DNA of 64,000 nt from Candidatus Dormiibacterota bacterium (GTDB lineage Bacteria > Chloroflexota > Dormibacteria > Dormibacterales > Dormibacteraceae). Below the pieces are notes generated by a model that was given only the letters and a program-made list of their open reading frames with translations, was not told where the DNA came from and searched no databases. The position numbers and the translations under genes were made by a program. This document shows, in pieces, positions 8,714 through 15,466 of this stretch. The DNA is taken from NCBI GenBank assembly GCA_003139695.1, contig PLJM01000011.1, positions 165,693 through 229,692 on the forward strand, in the 5' to 3' direction. Numbering within the stretch: position 1 is the first letter of the stretch; each line of letters begins with the position of its first letter.

Positions 8714-9907
8714 ATGGTTTCGTTCGAGCTGAGTGATGAGCAGCGGGAGATCAGGGACTGGGTCCACGCCTTCGCCGAGAAGGAGATCCGGCCCGTAGCC
8801 GTGCAGTACGACGAGGCGGAGGAGTTCCCCTGGCCGGTCGTCAAGAAGGCTGCTGAGGTTGGCCTTTACGGAGTCGATTTCCTCCAGCAGACATACGGCG
8901 ACCCGACCGGCATCATGCCCGCGTTGGTCGCGGAGGAGCTGACCTGGGGCTGTGCCGGCATCGCGCTGGCCATCCAGGGCACGGGATTGCCGATCGCCGC
9001 GATCTTCTCGCAGGGCACGCCCGAGCAGATCGCGACGTGGATACCCGCGTGCTTCGGCACCGTGGAGAAGCCGGAAGTGGGCGCCTTCGCCGTCACCGAG
9101 GCCGACGCGGGCTCGGATGTCTCGTCGATGAAAACCCGCGCGGTCAGGAAGAACGGCGACTGGGTGCTCAACGGCCAGAAGATCTTCATCACGAACGGCG
9201 GCATCGCCGGAGTTCACGTGGTGGTGGCCGCAGTTGAGCCGGAGCTCGGTACGCGAGGGCAGGCCAGCTTCGTCGTCCCGCCCGGCACCAATGGCATCAG
9301 GCAGGGTAAGAAGGAAAGGAAGATGGGGATCAGGGCCTCGCACACCGCCGAGGTGATCCTCGAGGACTGCACGATCCCACTCGAGAACGTGCTTGGTGGG
9401 ATGGAGAAGCTGGAAGCCAGGCTCGCGCGCGCTCGCGAGGGCACGCACTCGCGCTCGTCGGTCGCGCTCAAGACCTTCGAGCTGTCGCGGCCGATCGTTG
9501 GCGCGATGGCGCTCGGGATTGCGCGCGCGGCGTTTGAGTTCGCGCTGCAGTACGCGAAGGAGCGCAAGCAGTTCGGCCGGCCATTGATCGAGAACCAGGC
9601 GATCGCGTTCATGCTGGCCGACATGGCGACCGAGATCGAGGCGACGCGCGCCCTCATCTGGCGGGCACTCTGGGAGGGCCGCAATGGCGGTGAGTTCAAA
9701 AAGGCCGAGGGCTCGATGGCGAAGCTGAAGGCCGGAGAGGTCGCGGTCAAGGTCACCGACCAGGCGATCCAGATCTGCGGCGGCTACGGCTACATCCGCG
9801 ACTTCCCGGTCGAGAAGTGGCACCGCGACGCGAAGATCTACACGCTCTTCGAGGGCACGTCCGAGATTCAGCGCCTCGTCATCTCGCGCGCCCTCGCGCA
9901 CGCCTAG
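8714..9907 (+). CDS. Acyl-CoA dehydrogenase
   Basis: FAD enzyme of 397 residues that introduces the alpha-beta double bond into an acyl-CoA and passes electrons to ETF. The family signatures are AFAVTEADAGSDVSSMKT (flavin/substrate region) and ICGGYGYIRDFPVEKWHRDA near the C-terminus. The catalytic base is expected to be Glu380 in FEGTSEIQ. ATG 8714 follows AGGAG. It is followed after one base by a TetR gene, with a palindromic operator upstream. Chain-length preference cannot be read from sequence; glutaryl- or short-branched-type substrates are possible given the surrounding CoA genes. Confidence 0.93.
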   Translation: MVSFELSDEQREIRDWVHAFAEKEIRPVAVQYDEAEEFPWPVVKKAAEVGLYGVDFLQQTYGDPTGIMPALVAEELTWGCAGIALAIQGTGLPIAAIFSQGTPEQIATWIPACFGTVEKPEVGAFAVTEADAGSDVSSMKTRAVRKNGDWVLNGQKIFITNGGIAGVHVVVAAVEPELGTRGQASFVVPPGTNGIRQGKKERKMGIRASHTAEVILEDCTIPLENVLGGMEKLEARLARAREGTHSRSSVALKTFELSRPIVGAMALGIARAAFEFALQYAKERKQFGRPLIENQAIAFMLADMATEIEATRALIWRALWEGRNGGEFKKAEGSMAKLKAGEVAVKVTDQAIQICGGYGYIRDFPVEKWHRDAKIYTLFEGTSEIQRLVISRALAHA

Positions 9908-9908
9908 C

Positions 9909-10514
9909 GTGGCGGTCGCCGCGCCGGCCGGGGCTCAGCAGCGTCGCGCCGCCAGGGTCGACCGGCGGCGCCAGCGTGTCGCCGACGCCGCGCTCCATCT
10001 GTTTGCCGTGCAGGGCTACAACGTCACGTCGGTCGACGACATCGCGGCTCGGTCGAAGACGTCGAAGTCGGCCTTCTATGAGTTCTTCAAGTCGAAAGAG
10101 GACTGCTTTCGCGAGCTGCTAGTGCAGGAGGGCGGCGCGCTCATCCACGATGTGCTCGCCGAGGCTGCCAGCGGCCACGACCATCACGAGCGTCTGCGCC
10201 GGGGAATCACCAAGTTCGTCCAGTCAAGCTTCGAGCGTTCTTCAGTCGCGCGCCTGCTGATCGTCGAGTCGGTCGGCCTGAGCACAGCCGTCGACCAGGT
10301 GCGCCACGAGCTGCAGAGCCGGTTTGCGGACGCTGTCGCCGAGGAGGTGCGGCACGCGATGCTCCACGACCCGTTCTATGCGAACAAGGACCCGCAGGTG
10401 TTCGGCCGGGCGGTCGTGGGAGCCGTCAACGATGCTGTCGGTTACTTCGTGACCCACCCCGGGGTCGACGCGGACTCTCTCGCCGACAGCCTGTGCCGGA
10501 TCTTCGCGCCCTAG
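9909..10514 (+). CDS. TetR-family transcriptional regulator
   Basis: Regulator of 201 residues. The N-terminal TetR helix-turn-helix is clear: RVADAALHLFAVQGYNVTSV followed by DDIAARSKTSKSAFYEFFKS. The rest is a helical ligand-binding domain. The GTG start at 9909 is one base after the stop of the acyl-CoA dehydrogenase, so both are translated from one message. It probably senses an acyl-CoA or fatty acid and represses through the palindrome at 8670-8689 (inference). Confidence 0.9.
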   Translation: MAVAAPAGAQQRRAARVDRRRQRVADAALHLFAVQGYNVTSVDDIAARSKTSKSAFYEFFKSKEDCFRELLVQEGGALIHDVLAEAASGHDHHERLRRGITKFVQSSFERSSVARLLIVESVGLSTAVDQVRHELQSRFADAVAEEVRHAMLHDPFYANKDPQVFGRAVVGAVNDAVGYFVTHPGVDADSLADSLCRIFAP

Positions 10515-10605
10515 GACGACGGGAGGTCGGTCGGGCAATGTTCCAGGGGAGTGGGGAACCTCTCTTTGGTGAGCGTCGACCGGCCCTATAGCGCGGCTCG
10601 GCCAG

Positions 10606-10634
10606 TTGACCTACGAACGCCTGTTCGCTATAAT
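10606..10634 (+). promoter_or_regulatory. SOS promoter: TTGACC-N17-TATAAT with perfect LexA box (10614-10627)
   Basis: -35 TTGACC (10606-10611) and a consensus -10 TATAAT (10629-10634) with a 17-base spacer. The spacer is filled by the perfect 14-base palindrome CGAACGCCTGTTCG, the LexA/DinR box of Gram-positive type bacteria. The box begins 2 bases after the -35 and ends 1 base before the -10, the same geometry as at the yneA-like gene and recA in this window. The downstream ATG at 10647 is 12 bases from the -10, so the message would be nearly leaderless. Confidence 0.85.
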
Positions 10635-10646
10635 AGGGCCACGAAC

Positions 10647-11012
10647 ATGCGTACTCTCGCGACCCAGGTCCGGCTGCGGCGGCTCGACCGCGCCTTCTCG
10701 GAGGCGCTCGATCGCCTGCTGTCCGAGCCGGCCGAGCGCGAGATGGTCGGCCTGATCTCAGCCAAGCTCCTCGAGCTGGCCTCGGACGTCAGGGACTCGT
10801 GGCGGCGCGAGACCATGCAGACCCGGCCGGCGGAGGCCCTGGACGCCTACGTCAAGGAAGCGCTCAGGACGGCCGAGTTCGCGATCGCGGCTCTGCCTCA
10901 GGCGGGCGCCGACCTGGAGCTTCTGGGCCGAGATTTCAACAACGCGGCCCTGCCGCTTGAGGTCTTCCTGAGGGGCCTGGACGCGGAACCGGCGCTACAG
11001 CGCTCCGCCTAA
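10647..11012 (+). CDS. Uncharacterised SOS-controlled protein
   Basis: Protein of about 121 residues, not recognised. It is predicted to be mostly helical and charged (RLRRLDRAFSEALDRLL, LISAKLLELASDVRDSW), without signal peptide or membrane segment. The frame is open back to 10551, but ATG 10647 is chosen because the TATAAT box lies 12 bases upstream and the region before it is the promoter. A LexA box in the promoter says it is induced by DNA damage. It lies 38 bases before the LAGLIDADG gene and near lexA. Function unknown; a checkpoint, repair-accessory or nucleoid role is only a guess. Confidence 0.75.
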   Translation: MRTLATQVRLRRLDRAFSEALDRLLSEPAEREMVGLISAKLLELASDVRDSWRRETMQTRPAEALDAYVKEALRTAEFAIAALPQAGADLELLGRDFNNAALPLEVFLRGLDAEPALQRSA

Positions 11013-11050
11013 CGCAGGTGCCGGTGCGTGACACCCTGGAGGTCACTGAA

Positions 11051-11581
11051 GTGGCCCAAGGGCCGACACTGACCGACTGGGTATACGCGGCCGGCTTTGT
11101 GGACGGCGAAGGCTGCATAGCCATCGCGAGAGCGTTCGTGCCACGCGGTGAGCGGTACTACTACTCAGTTCAAGTCGTGGTTACGAACCGCGATCGTGAG
11201 GTTTTTGACTGGATGCATGGCATTTGGGGCGGCTGGGTCGTGCCCGTCGCCAGAGGTCAAGAAAATGCTCGGCCGGCGTGGAACTGGCGATGTTCCACTG
11301 GAGGGTCGGCCAAGGGTTTCTTGCTTGGAATTCAGCCGTGGCTGCGCGTCAAGCGCGCCCAGTGCGATAACGCCCTCGCGATGATCGATTTGCTGAGCCG
11401 CAGTCGGCGCACTCTCGGGCCCTATCCGATATTGCCCGAGTGGCTGGAGCAGCAGGAGGCCCTGTACTGGATCCAACGTGAGCTGAATCACCGTGGCAAC
11501 GCGGCATTCGTAAAACAACCGATGCACTCGCCCCGTCGCATTAATCGCGAGCGTGCTGTAGCAGCAGCATTCGGCGTTTGA
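11051..11581 (+). CDS. LAGLIDADG-motif protein, free-standing homing-endonuclease-like
   Basis: About 176 residues with one LAGLIDADG-type helix near the N-terminus (YAAGFVDGEGCIAIAR), followed by beta-rich sequence and the YYYSVQVVVTNRDREVFDWM stretch typical of this fold. A single motif implies a homodimer. GTG 11051 is chosen over GTG 11018 because GGAGG ends 8 bases upstream. It is not embedded in an intron or intein: the flanking genes look intact. Base composition looks less GC-rich than its neighbours, hinting at transfer. It lies 38 bases behind the SOS-controlled gene and may be co-transcribed. It could be an active or decayed endonuclease or a recruited DNA-binding protein. Confidence 0.75.
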   Translation: MAQGPTLTDWVYAAGFVDGEGCIAIARAFVPRGERYYYSVQVVVTNRDREVFDWMHGIWGGWVVPVARGQENARPAWNWRCSTGGSAKGFLLGIQPWLRVKRAQCDNALAMIDLLSRSRRTLGPYPILPEWLEQQEALYWIQRELNHRGNAAFVKQPMHSPRRINRERAVAAAFGV

Positions 11582-11674
11582 TCGCGATAACCTAGCCGTC
11601 AGCTAGCGATTACCCAATTACGCTGTCTTAAAGGTGTATTATCAGCACCAACCACCCCAAACCGAGGGTCTGGC
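11582..11674. other. Short relatively AT-rich gap
   Basis: 93 bases between the convergent LAGLIDADG and glutaredoxin genes. It holds a weak 5-bp hairpin (CTAGC/GCTAG) and an AT-rich patch, with no ORF or clear terminator. Confidence 0.4.
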
Positions 11675-11911
11675 CTAGGGCTCTCTTCCCGACCGTTTTA
11701 AGGCCGTCTCGAGGATTTGACGACTCATGTGCCCCTCCGCAACAACCGCGCCGTCAGCGAGCACGACCGGGACGCGCCAGTCGTAGAGGCGGAACAACTC
11801 ATCGTCTGTGTCGACATCGGCGAGGTGGGGTTCGTGGCCGAGCTCGCGGAGTAGAGCCAGGGCCTGGTCGCAGAGGTGGCAGTCTCGCCGGGTGACCAGG
11901 ACCAGCTCCAT
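11675..11911 (-). CDS. Glutaredoxin-like thiol protein
   Basis: Small thioredoxin-fold protein of 78 residues that begins MELVLVTRRDCHLCDQALAL, with the redox pair Cys11 and Cys14 in CHLC. The cis-proline region is visible as WRVPVVL. It belongs to the DUF836/glutaredoxin-like group of single-domain proteins that reduce disulfides. It starts 23 bases after the stop of the yneA-like gene on the same strand, so it is probably part of the same SOS-inducible message (inference). Confidence 0.85.
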   Translation of the reverse strand: MELVLVTRRDCHLCDQALALLRELGHEPHLADVDTDDELFRLYDWRVPVVLADGAVVAEGHMSRQILETALKRSGREP

Positions 11912-11934
11912 GGGGCTGAGCCTAGCGCAGCCGG

Positions 11935-12246
11935 CTAGCCCGGTAGCTGCAGGACCTCCCCCACATCGATCACAGGGCTGTGGAGCCCGTTGAGGTGCTC
12001 GATCTCGTCAATACGCACCCTGACGTCATCGCCTGGATACCGAGCGCCGGCGATGGCCCACAGCGTGTCGCCCGGCTGTACCACCACGGTCGCGACGACC
12101 GGGGGCGTGTCACCCAGCGCCACCTTGGAAAGCCCAAGGGCCAGGGCGGCGACCGCCAGCAGGACCAGGCTCCAGCGCCCAAGGTGGCGCAGCGGCGCCT
12201 CGCGGCGCGATCGGAGGGGGCGGATGGAGTAGCCTGTGGCGTACAT
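11935..12246 (-). CDS. LysM membrane protein, YneA/ChiZ-like SOS cell-division inhibitor
   Basis: About 103 residues: a short basic N-terminus, one membrane segment (about residues 27-43, WSLVLLAVAALALGLSKVAL), and a C-terminal LysM domain (VVVQPGDTLWAIAGARYPGDDVRVRIDEIEHLNGL). This is the architecture of Bacillus YneA, Corynebacterium DivS and Mycobacterium ChiZ, small SOS-induced proteins that delay septation. As in those genomes it is divergent from lexA. ATG 12246 lies 10 bases after the -10 box of a LexA-box promoter. Sequence similarity alone would not prove the function; domain order, promoter and position together make it likely. Confidence 0.82.
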   Translation of the reverse strand: MYATGYSIRPLRSRREAPLRHLGRWSLVLLAVAALALGLSKVALGDTPPVVATVVVQPGDTLWAIAGARYPGDDVRVRIDEIEHLNGLHSPVIDVGEVLQLPG

Positions 12247-12256
12247 GTGTTCGGGG

Positions 12257-12285
12257 ACTGTAGCGAACGCCCGTTCGTATGTCAA
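12257..12285 (-). promoter_or_regulatory. SOS promoter of yneA-like gene: TTGACA-N17-TACAGT with perfect LexA box (12264-12277)
   Basis: On the minus strand -35 TTGACA (12280-12285) and -10 TACAGT (12257-12262) flank a 17-base spacer holding a perfect LexA palindrome (plus strand CGAACGCCCGTTCG). Spacing is 2 bases to the -35 and 1 base to the -10, identical to the promoters at 10606 and recA. The ATG is only 10 bases past the -10, so the transcript is almost leaderless. Confidence 0.88.
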
Positions 12286-12291
12286 GTCCCC

Positions 12292-12331
12292 CGAACAAAG
12301 GTTTGCACTTAGAGGGAGAGTTTGCTAGAGT
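12292..12331 (+). promoter_or_regulatory. lexA promoter with second LexA box overlapping the -35
   Basis: -35 TTGCAC (12303-12308) and -10 TAGAGT (12326-12331), spacer 17. A one-mismatch LexA box CGAACAAAGGTTTG (12292-12305) overlaps the 5' end of the -35, which would give negative autoregulation. Together with the box at 12264 this places two LexA sites 14 bases apart in the divergent region. Confidence 0.8.
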
Positions 12332-12373
12332 GGGCCCCAGCGTCCTGAATACGATCCTGGAGATGGCATCAAA

Positions 12374-12988
12374 TTGACCGAACAACTCACCGAACGGCAG
12401 AACAAGATCCTCGACTACATCCGCTACGTGACCAAGGTCCGAAGCTACCCCCCAAGCGTGCGTGAGATCGGCGAAGCGGTCGGCCTCAGTTCGAGCTCCA
12501 CGGTCCACAACCATCTGAACCAGCTGGAGCGCCGCGGCCTCATCAAGCGCGACCCCAGCAAGTCTCGCACCGTGCAGCTCGTCACCGACGCCCACGCGGA
12601 CGCCCAGCGCCGCAACGCGGTTTCCATCCCTGTCATCGGCAACGTCGCCGCCGGCGCCCCCATCCTCGCCGAGCAGAACGTCGAGGAACACATGCTCCTC
12701 TCCTCAGATATGGCCCAGGAAGGCAACTTCCTCCTACGCGTGAGGGGCGAAAGCATGATCAACGCGGGCATCCTCGACGGCGACCTCGTCCTGGTCAAGC
12801 CTCAGCAGGAAGCCACCAACGGCTCGATCGTCGTGGCCCTGGTTGATGGCGACGCGACCGTGAAGAGGTTCGAGCGCGGCAACGGCCACGTCAAGCTCAT
12901 CGCCGAGAACCCGGCCTATGAACCGATCGTGACCACCAACGTCAGCCTCGTGGGCGTCGTGCGCGGGGTGATCCGCCTCTTCCACTAG
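12374..12988 (+). CDS. lexA: LexA repressor, SOS response regulator
   Basis: SOS repressor and self-cleaving S24 peptidase, 204 residues. The N-terminal winged helix (LTERQNKILDYIRYV, SVREIGEAVGLSSSSTVHNH) binds the SOS box. The cleavage site is Ala93-Gly94 (VAAGAP), with catalytic Ser127 (RGESM) and Lys164 (ATVKRF). The TTG start follows GGAG about 11 bases upstream; the in-frame reading of the nearby ATG stops at once. Three promoters and a fourth weaker box in this window match its operator type. The 3' end overlaps the convergent hflX by 47 bases. Confidence 0.97.
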   Translation: MTEQLTERQNKILDYIRYVTKVRSYPPSVREIGEAVGLSSSSTVHNHLNQLERRGLIKRDPSKSRTVQLVTDAHADAQRRNAVSIPVIGNVAAGAPILAEQNVEEHMLLSSDMAQEGNFLLRVRGESMINAGILDGDLVLVKPQQEATNGSIVVALVDGDATVKRFERGNGHVKLIAENPAYEPIVTTNVSLVGVVRGVIRLFH

Positions 12989-14288
12989 AGGCAGAGCGTC
13001 CGGCAGTCGCGGCGTAGGCCTCGAATCGTTGCGCGGCATGGCGCGGCACCCAACCCCACGCCCGCGTGCCTCCTTCGACGTACTCGGTCCGCTCCACGCC
13101 CCCGACCTTTCGCAAAGCGGCGAGCACCGACTCCCCTCCATAGGGAACGAGAATCTCGAAGTCGACCATATCGCCGCGGCTTGACTTCTCGACTGCACCG
13201 AGCAATTCCTTCAAACCACTTCGCCTGGTTGCCGAGATGGCTACAGCGGCCGGGTATCGGCTGGTGACAGCCCCGATGGCTCGCCGCCTCGCCAAAGGCC
13301 CGAGCAGGTCCACCTTGTTCAGCACAACGACCCGCGGCTTGTCGGCCGCCCCGAGGTCACCCAACACCTTCTCTACCGTCGCTGCCTGGTCGAGCACTGT
13401 CGACGCGCTGACGTCCAGCACCTGGATGATCAGGTCGGCTTCGGTCACCTCCTCCAGAGTGGCCCGGAACGCGGCGACCAGGTCGGTGGGCAGCTTCTGG
13501 ATGAACCCGACGGTGTCGGTCAGCAGCACCTCGCGCCCGGTCGGCAGAGCCAGGCGGCGTGTCGTCGGGTCCAGGGTGGCGAAAACGCGCTGCTCGGCCT
13601 GCACGTGCGCTCCCGTCAACGCGTTCAGCAGAGTCGACTTGCCCGCATTCGTGTAGCCGACAATCGCCGCCGTCTCCAGCTCGGCGCTCCGCCGGCCAGT
13701 GCGCTGCTGGTGGCGCTGGGAGCGGACCTGCTCGATCTCGCGCTCGAGGTCGCGCATCCGCTTACGAATCCGGCGCCGTTCCACCTCGATCTGCTGCTCG
13801 CCGGCGCCTCCTCTCGCCCCCACCCCGCCGCGCCGCCCGCCGACCTGACGGTCGTAGGCGTACGACCCGATCAGCCGGGGCAGCATGTGGTGAAGTCGAG
13901 CCGCCTCGACCTGGAGGCGTCCCTCGTGGGTGCGCGCGTGCTGCGCGAAGATGTCCAGGATCACCTCCGTCCGATCCAGCACCCGCACCTTCAGCTCTCG
14001 CTCGAGGTTGCGCTGCTGGCGCGGGCTGAGGTCGTCGTTGCAGATGACCATGTCGAACGCGCCTTCCAGGCGCATCTCGCGCAGCTCTTCGACCTTGCCC
14101 ATCCCGATGAAGTGAGCGGGGTCCACCCCACTCCTTTTTTGTATATCGGTGCCCACGACCTCCGCTCCGGCGGTGCGCGTCAGGTCGGCGAGCTCGGTCA
14201 TCTGGTCCCCCACCGCTTCCGCCGTCGTTCCCGGCAGCAGCACTCCGATGAGGTACGCCCTCTCGCGCGGGGTTCGGGTCGTGATCAG
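12942..14288 (-). CDS. hflX: GTPase HflX, ribosome-associated; probable CTG start
   Basis: Ribosome-binding GTPase that splits stalled 70S particles. The N-terminal HflX domain (AGAEVVGTDIQKRSGVDPAH, IGMGKVEELREM) is followed by a Gly-rich linker (GGRRGGVGARGGAG) and coiled coil. The G domain then has G1 (IVGYTNAGKST), G3 (DTVGF) and G4 (NKVD). The first canonical start is GTG 14243, but the family-typical residues PRERAYLIGV lie upstream of it in the same frame. No ATG, GTG or TTG occurs there before the in-frame stop. CTG 14288 overlaps the TGA of the preceding aminotransferase as CTGA, with AGGA 10 bases upstream, giving 448 residues. Confidence 0.93.
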   Translation of the reverse strand: MITTRTPRERAYLIGVLLPGTTAEAVGDQMTELADLTRTAGAEVVGTDIQKRSGVDPAHFIGMGKVEELREMRLEGAFDMVICNDDLSPRQQRNLERELKVRVLDRTEVILDIFAQHARTHEGRLQVEAARLHHMLPRLIGSYAYDRQVGGRRGGVGARGGAGEQQIEVERRRIRKRMRDLEREIEQVRSQRHQQRTGRRSAELETAAIVGYTNAGKSTLLNALTGAHVQAEQRVFATLDPTTRRLALPTGREVLLTDTVGFIQKLPTDLVAAFRATLEEVTEADLIIQVLDVSASTVLDQAATVEKVLGDLGAADKPRVVVLNKVDLLGPLARRRAIGAVTSRYPAAVAISATRRSGLKELLGAVEKSSRGDMVDFEILVPYGGESVLAALRKVGGVERTEYVEGGTRAWGWVPRHAAQRFEAYAATAGRSASSGRGGSPRARRPRG

Positions 14289-15466
14289 AGCTTGAGCTTC
14301 CTAAAGCGCGTCATCGCCTCCTCGAGGCGGGCGTCAGGGGCAGTCACCGACAGCCTGAAATACCCCTCGCCATGTGCGCCAAAACCTACGCCCGGTGTGA
14401 TGTTCACGCCCAGCTGGTCCAGGACATGGCCGGCAAACCCAATCGAGTCGTATCCCTCGGGGACCGGAGCCCATACATAGAAGGTCGCGCGTGGCGGTTT
14501 GATCGACCATCCCAACGAGTTGAGCGTGTCGGCGACCAGACGGTGTCGCCGCGCATAGATCTCATTCGCCGCGTGAGTCTCTTCCTCTCCCCCATTCAGC
14601 GCTTCGATCGCCGCCCACTGCACCGCCTGGAAGATCCCCGAATCGATGTTGGTCTTCAGCTGGCCGATGAGCCCGACGAGGTCGGCGCGGCCGCACACCC
14701 AGCCGATTCGCCAGCCCGTCATGTTGAAGGTCTTGGACAGCGAGTGGAACTCGAGCCCGACCTCCTTGGCGCCGTCGATCTCGAACAGGCTCAGCGGGCG
14801 GTAGCCGTCGAAACAGATCTCCGAATACGGGGCGTCGTGGCACAGCACGATGTCGTGCCGGCGGCAGAACTCGACGGCCCGCTCGAGGAACTCGCGGCCC
14901 GCGACCGCTGCAGTTGGATTGTTCGGATAGTTGAGCCACATCAATCTCGCGCGATCAGCAACCTCGTCCGGAATCGCGTCGAGATCGGGGAGCCAATGGT
15001 TGGCCGCGGTCAGCGGCATCACGTATGGGTCGCCGCCGGCCATGATCGCGCCGGTCGCGTACGGCGTGTAGCCGGGATCCGGGGCCAGCACGACGTCGCC
15101 TGGATCGACGAGTGCCAGCGGCGCATGGCTGATTCCATCCTTCGAGCCGAGCGTCGGCAGGATCTCAGTGGCGGGGTCCAGGTTCACGTCGAAGCGCTGG
15201 CGGTACCAGCCCGCAATCGCTTCGCGAAGCTCGTTGAGGCCGAAGTAGGACGGGTACCTGTGGTTGGCGGGGTCCGCCGCTGCCTCTTGCAGCACGCTGA
15301 CGATCCGGGCCGGAGTCGGCAGGTCGGGGTCGCCGATGCCGAGAGAAATCACGTCGACGCCCGCCTGCTTCTTCTGCTGGACCTTGCGATCGATCTCGGC
15401 GAACAGGTAAGGCGGAATGCGCCCAAGTCGCTGCGCGCCGGCGGCCCTATCCGAGGTTCGGCTCAA
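14285..15466 (-). CDS. dapL: LL-diaminopimelate aminotransferase-like PLP enzyme
   Basis: Fold-type I aminotransferase, 393 residues. DapL features include SLGIGDPDLPTPARIV, GSKDGISHAPLALVDPGDVV, DPGYTPYATGAIMAGGDPY and NYPNNPTAAVAG. The PLP lysine lies in SLSKTFNMTGWRIGW. DapL converts tetrahydrodipicolinate directly to LL-diaminopimelate, bypassing the DapC/D/E steps. The TTG start at 15466 is backed by AAGGAG 7 bases upstream and overlaps miaA by 20 bases. With asd, dapA and dapB also in the window, a short lysine/peptidoglycan route is likely. A related aminotransferase with another substrate cannot be fully excluded. Confidence 0.85.
   Translation of the reverse strand: MSRTSDRAAGAQRLGRIPPYLFAEIDRKVQQKKQAGVDVISLGIGDPDLPTPARIVSVLQEAAADPANHRYPSYFGLNELREAIAGWYRQRFDVNLDPATEILPTLGSKDGISHAPLALVDPGDVVLAPDPGYTPYATGAIMAGGDPYVMPLTAANHWLPDLDAIPDEVADRARLMWLNYPNNPTAAVAGREFLERAVEFCRRHDIVLCHDAPYSEICFDGYRPLSLFEIDGAKEVGLEFHSLSKTFNMTGWRIGWVCGRADLVGLIGQLKTNIDSGIFQAVQWAAIEALNGGEEETHAANEIYARRHRLVADTLNSLGWSIKPPRATFYVWAPVPEGYDSIGFAGHVLDQLGVNITPGVGFGAHGEGYFRLSVTAPDARLEEAMTRFRKLKL

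Noticed and set aside
11018..11050. Earlier GTG start for the LAGLIDADG gene
   Set aside because: GTG 11051 has GGAGG at the right distance, and that GGAGG would otherwise be inside the coding sequence.
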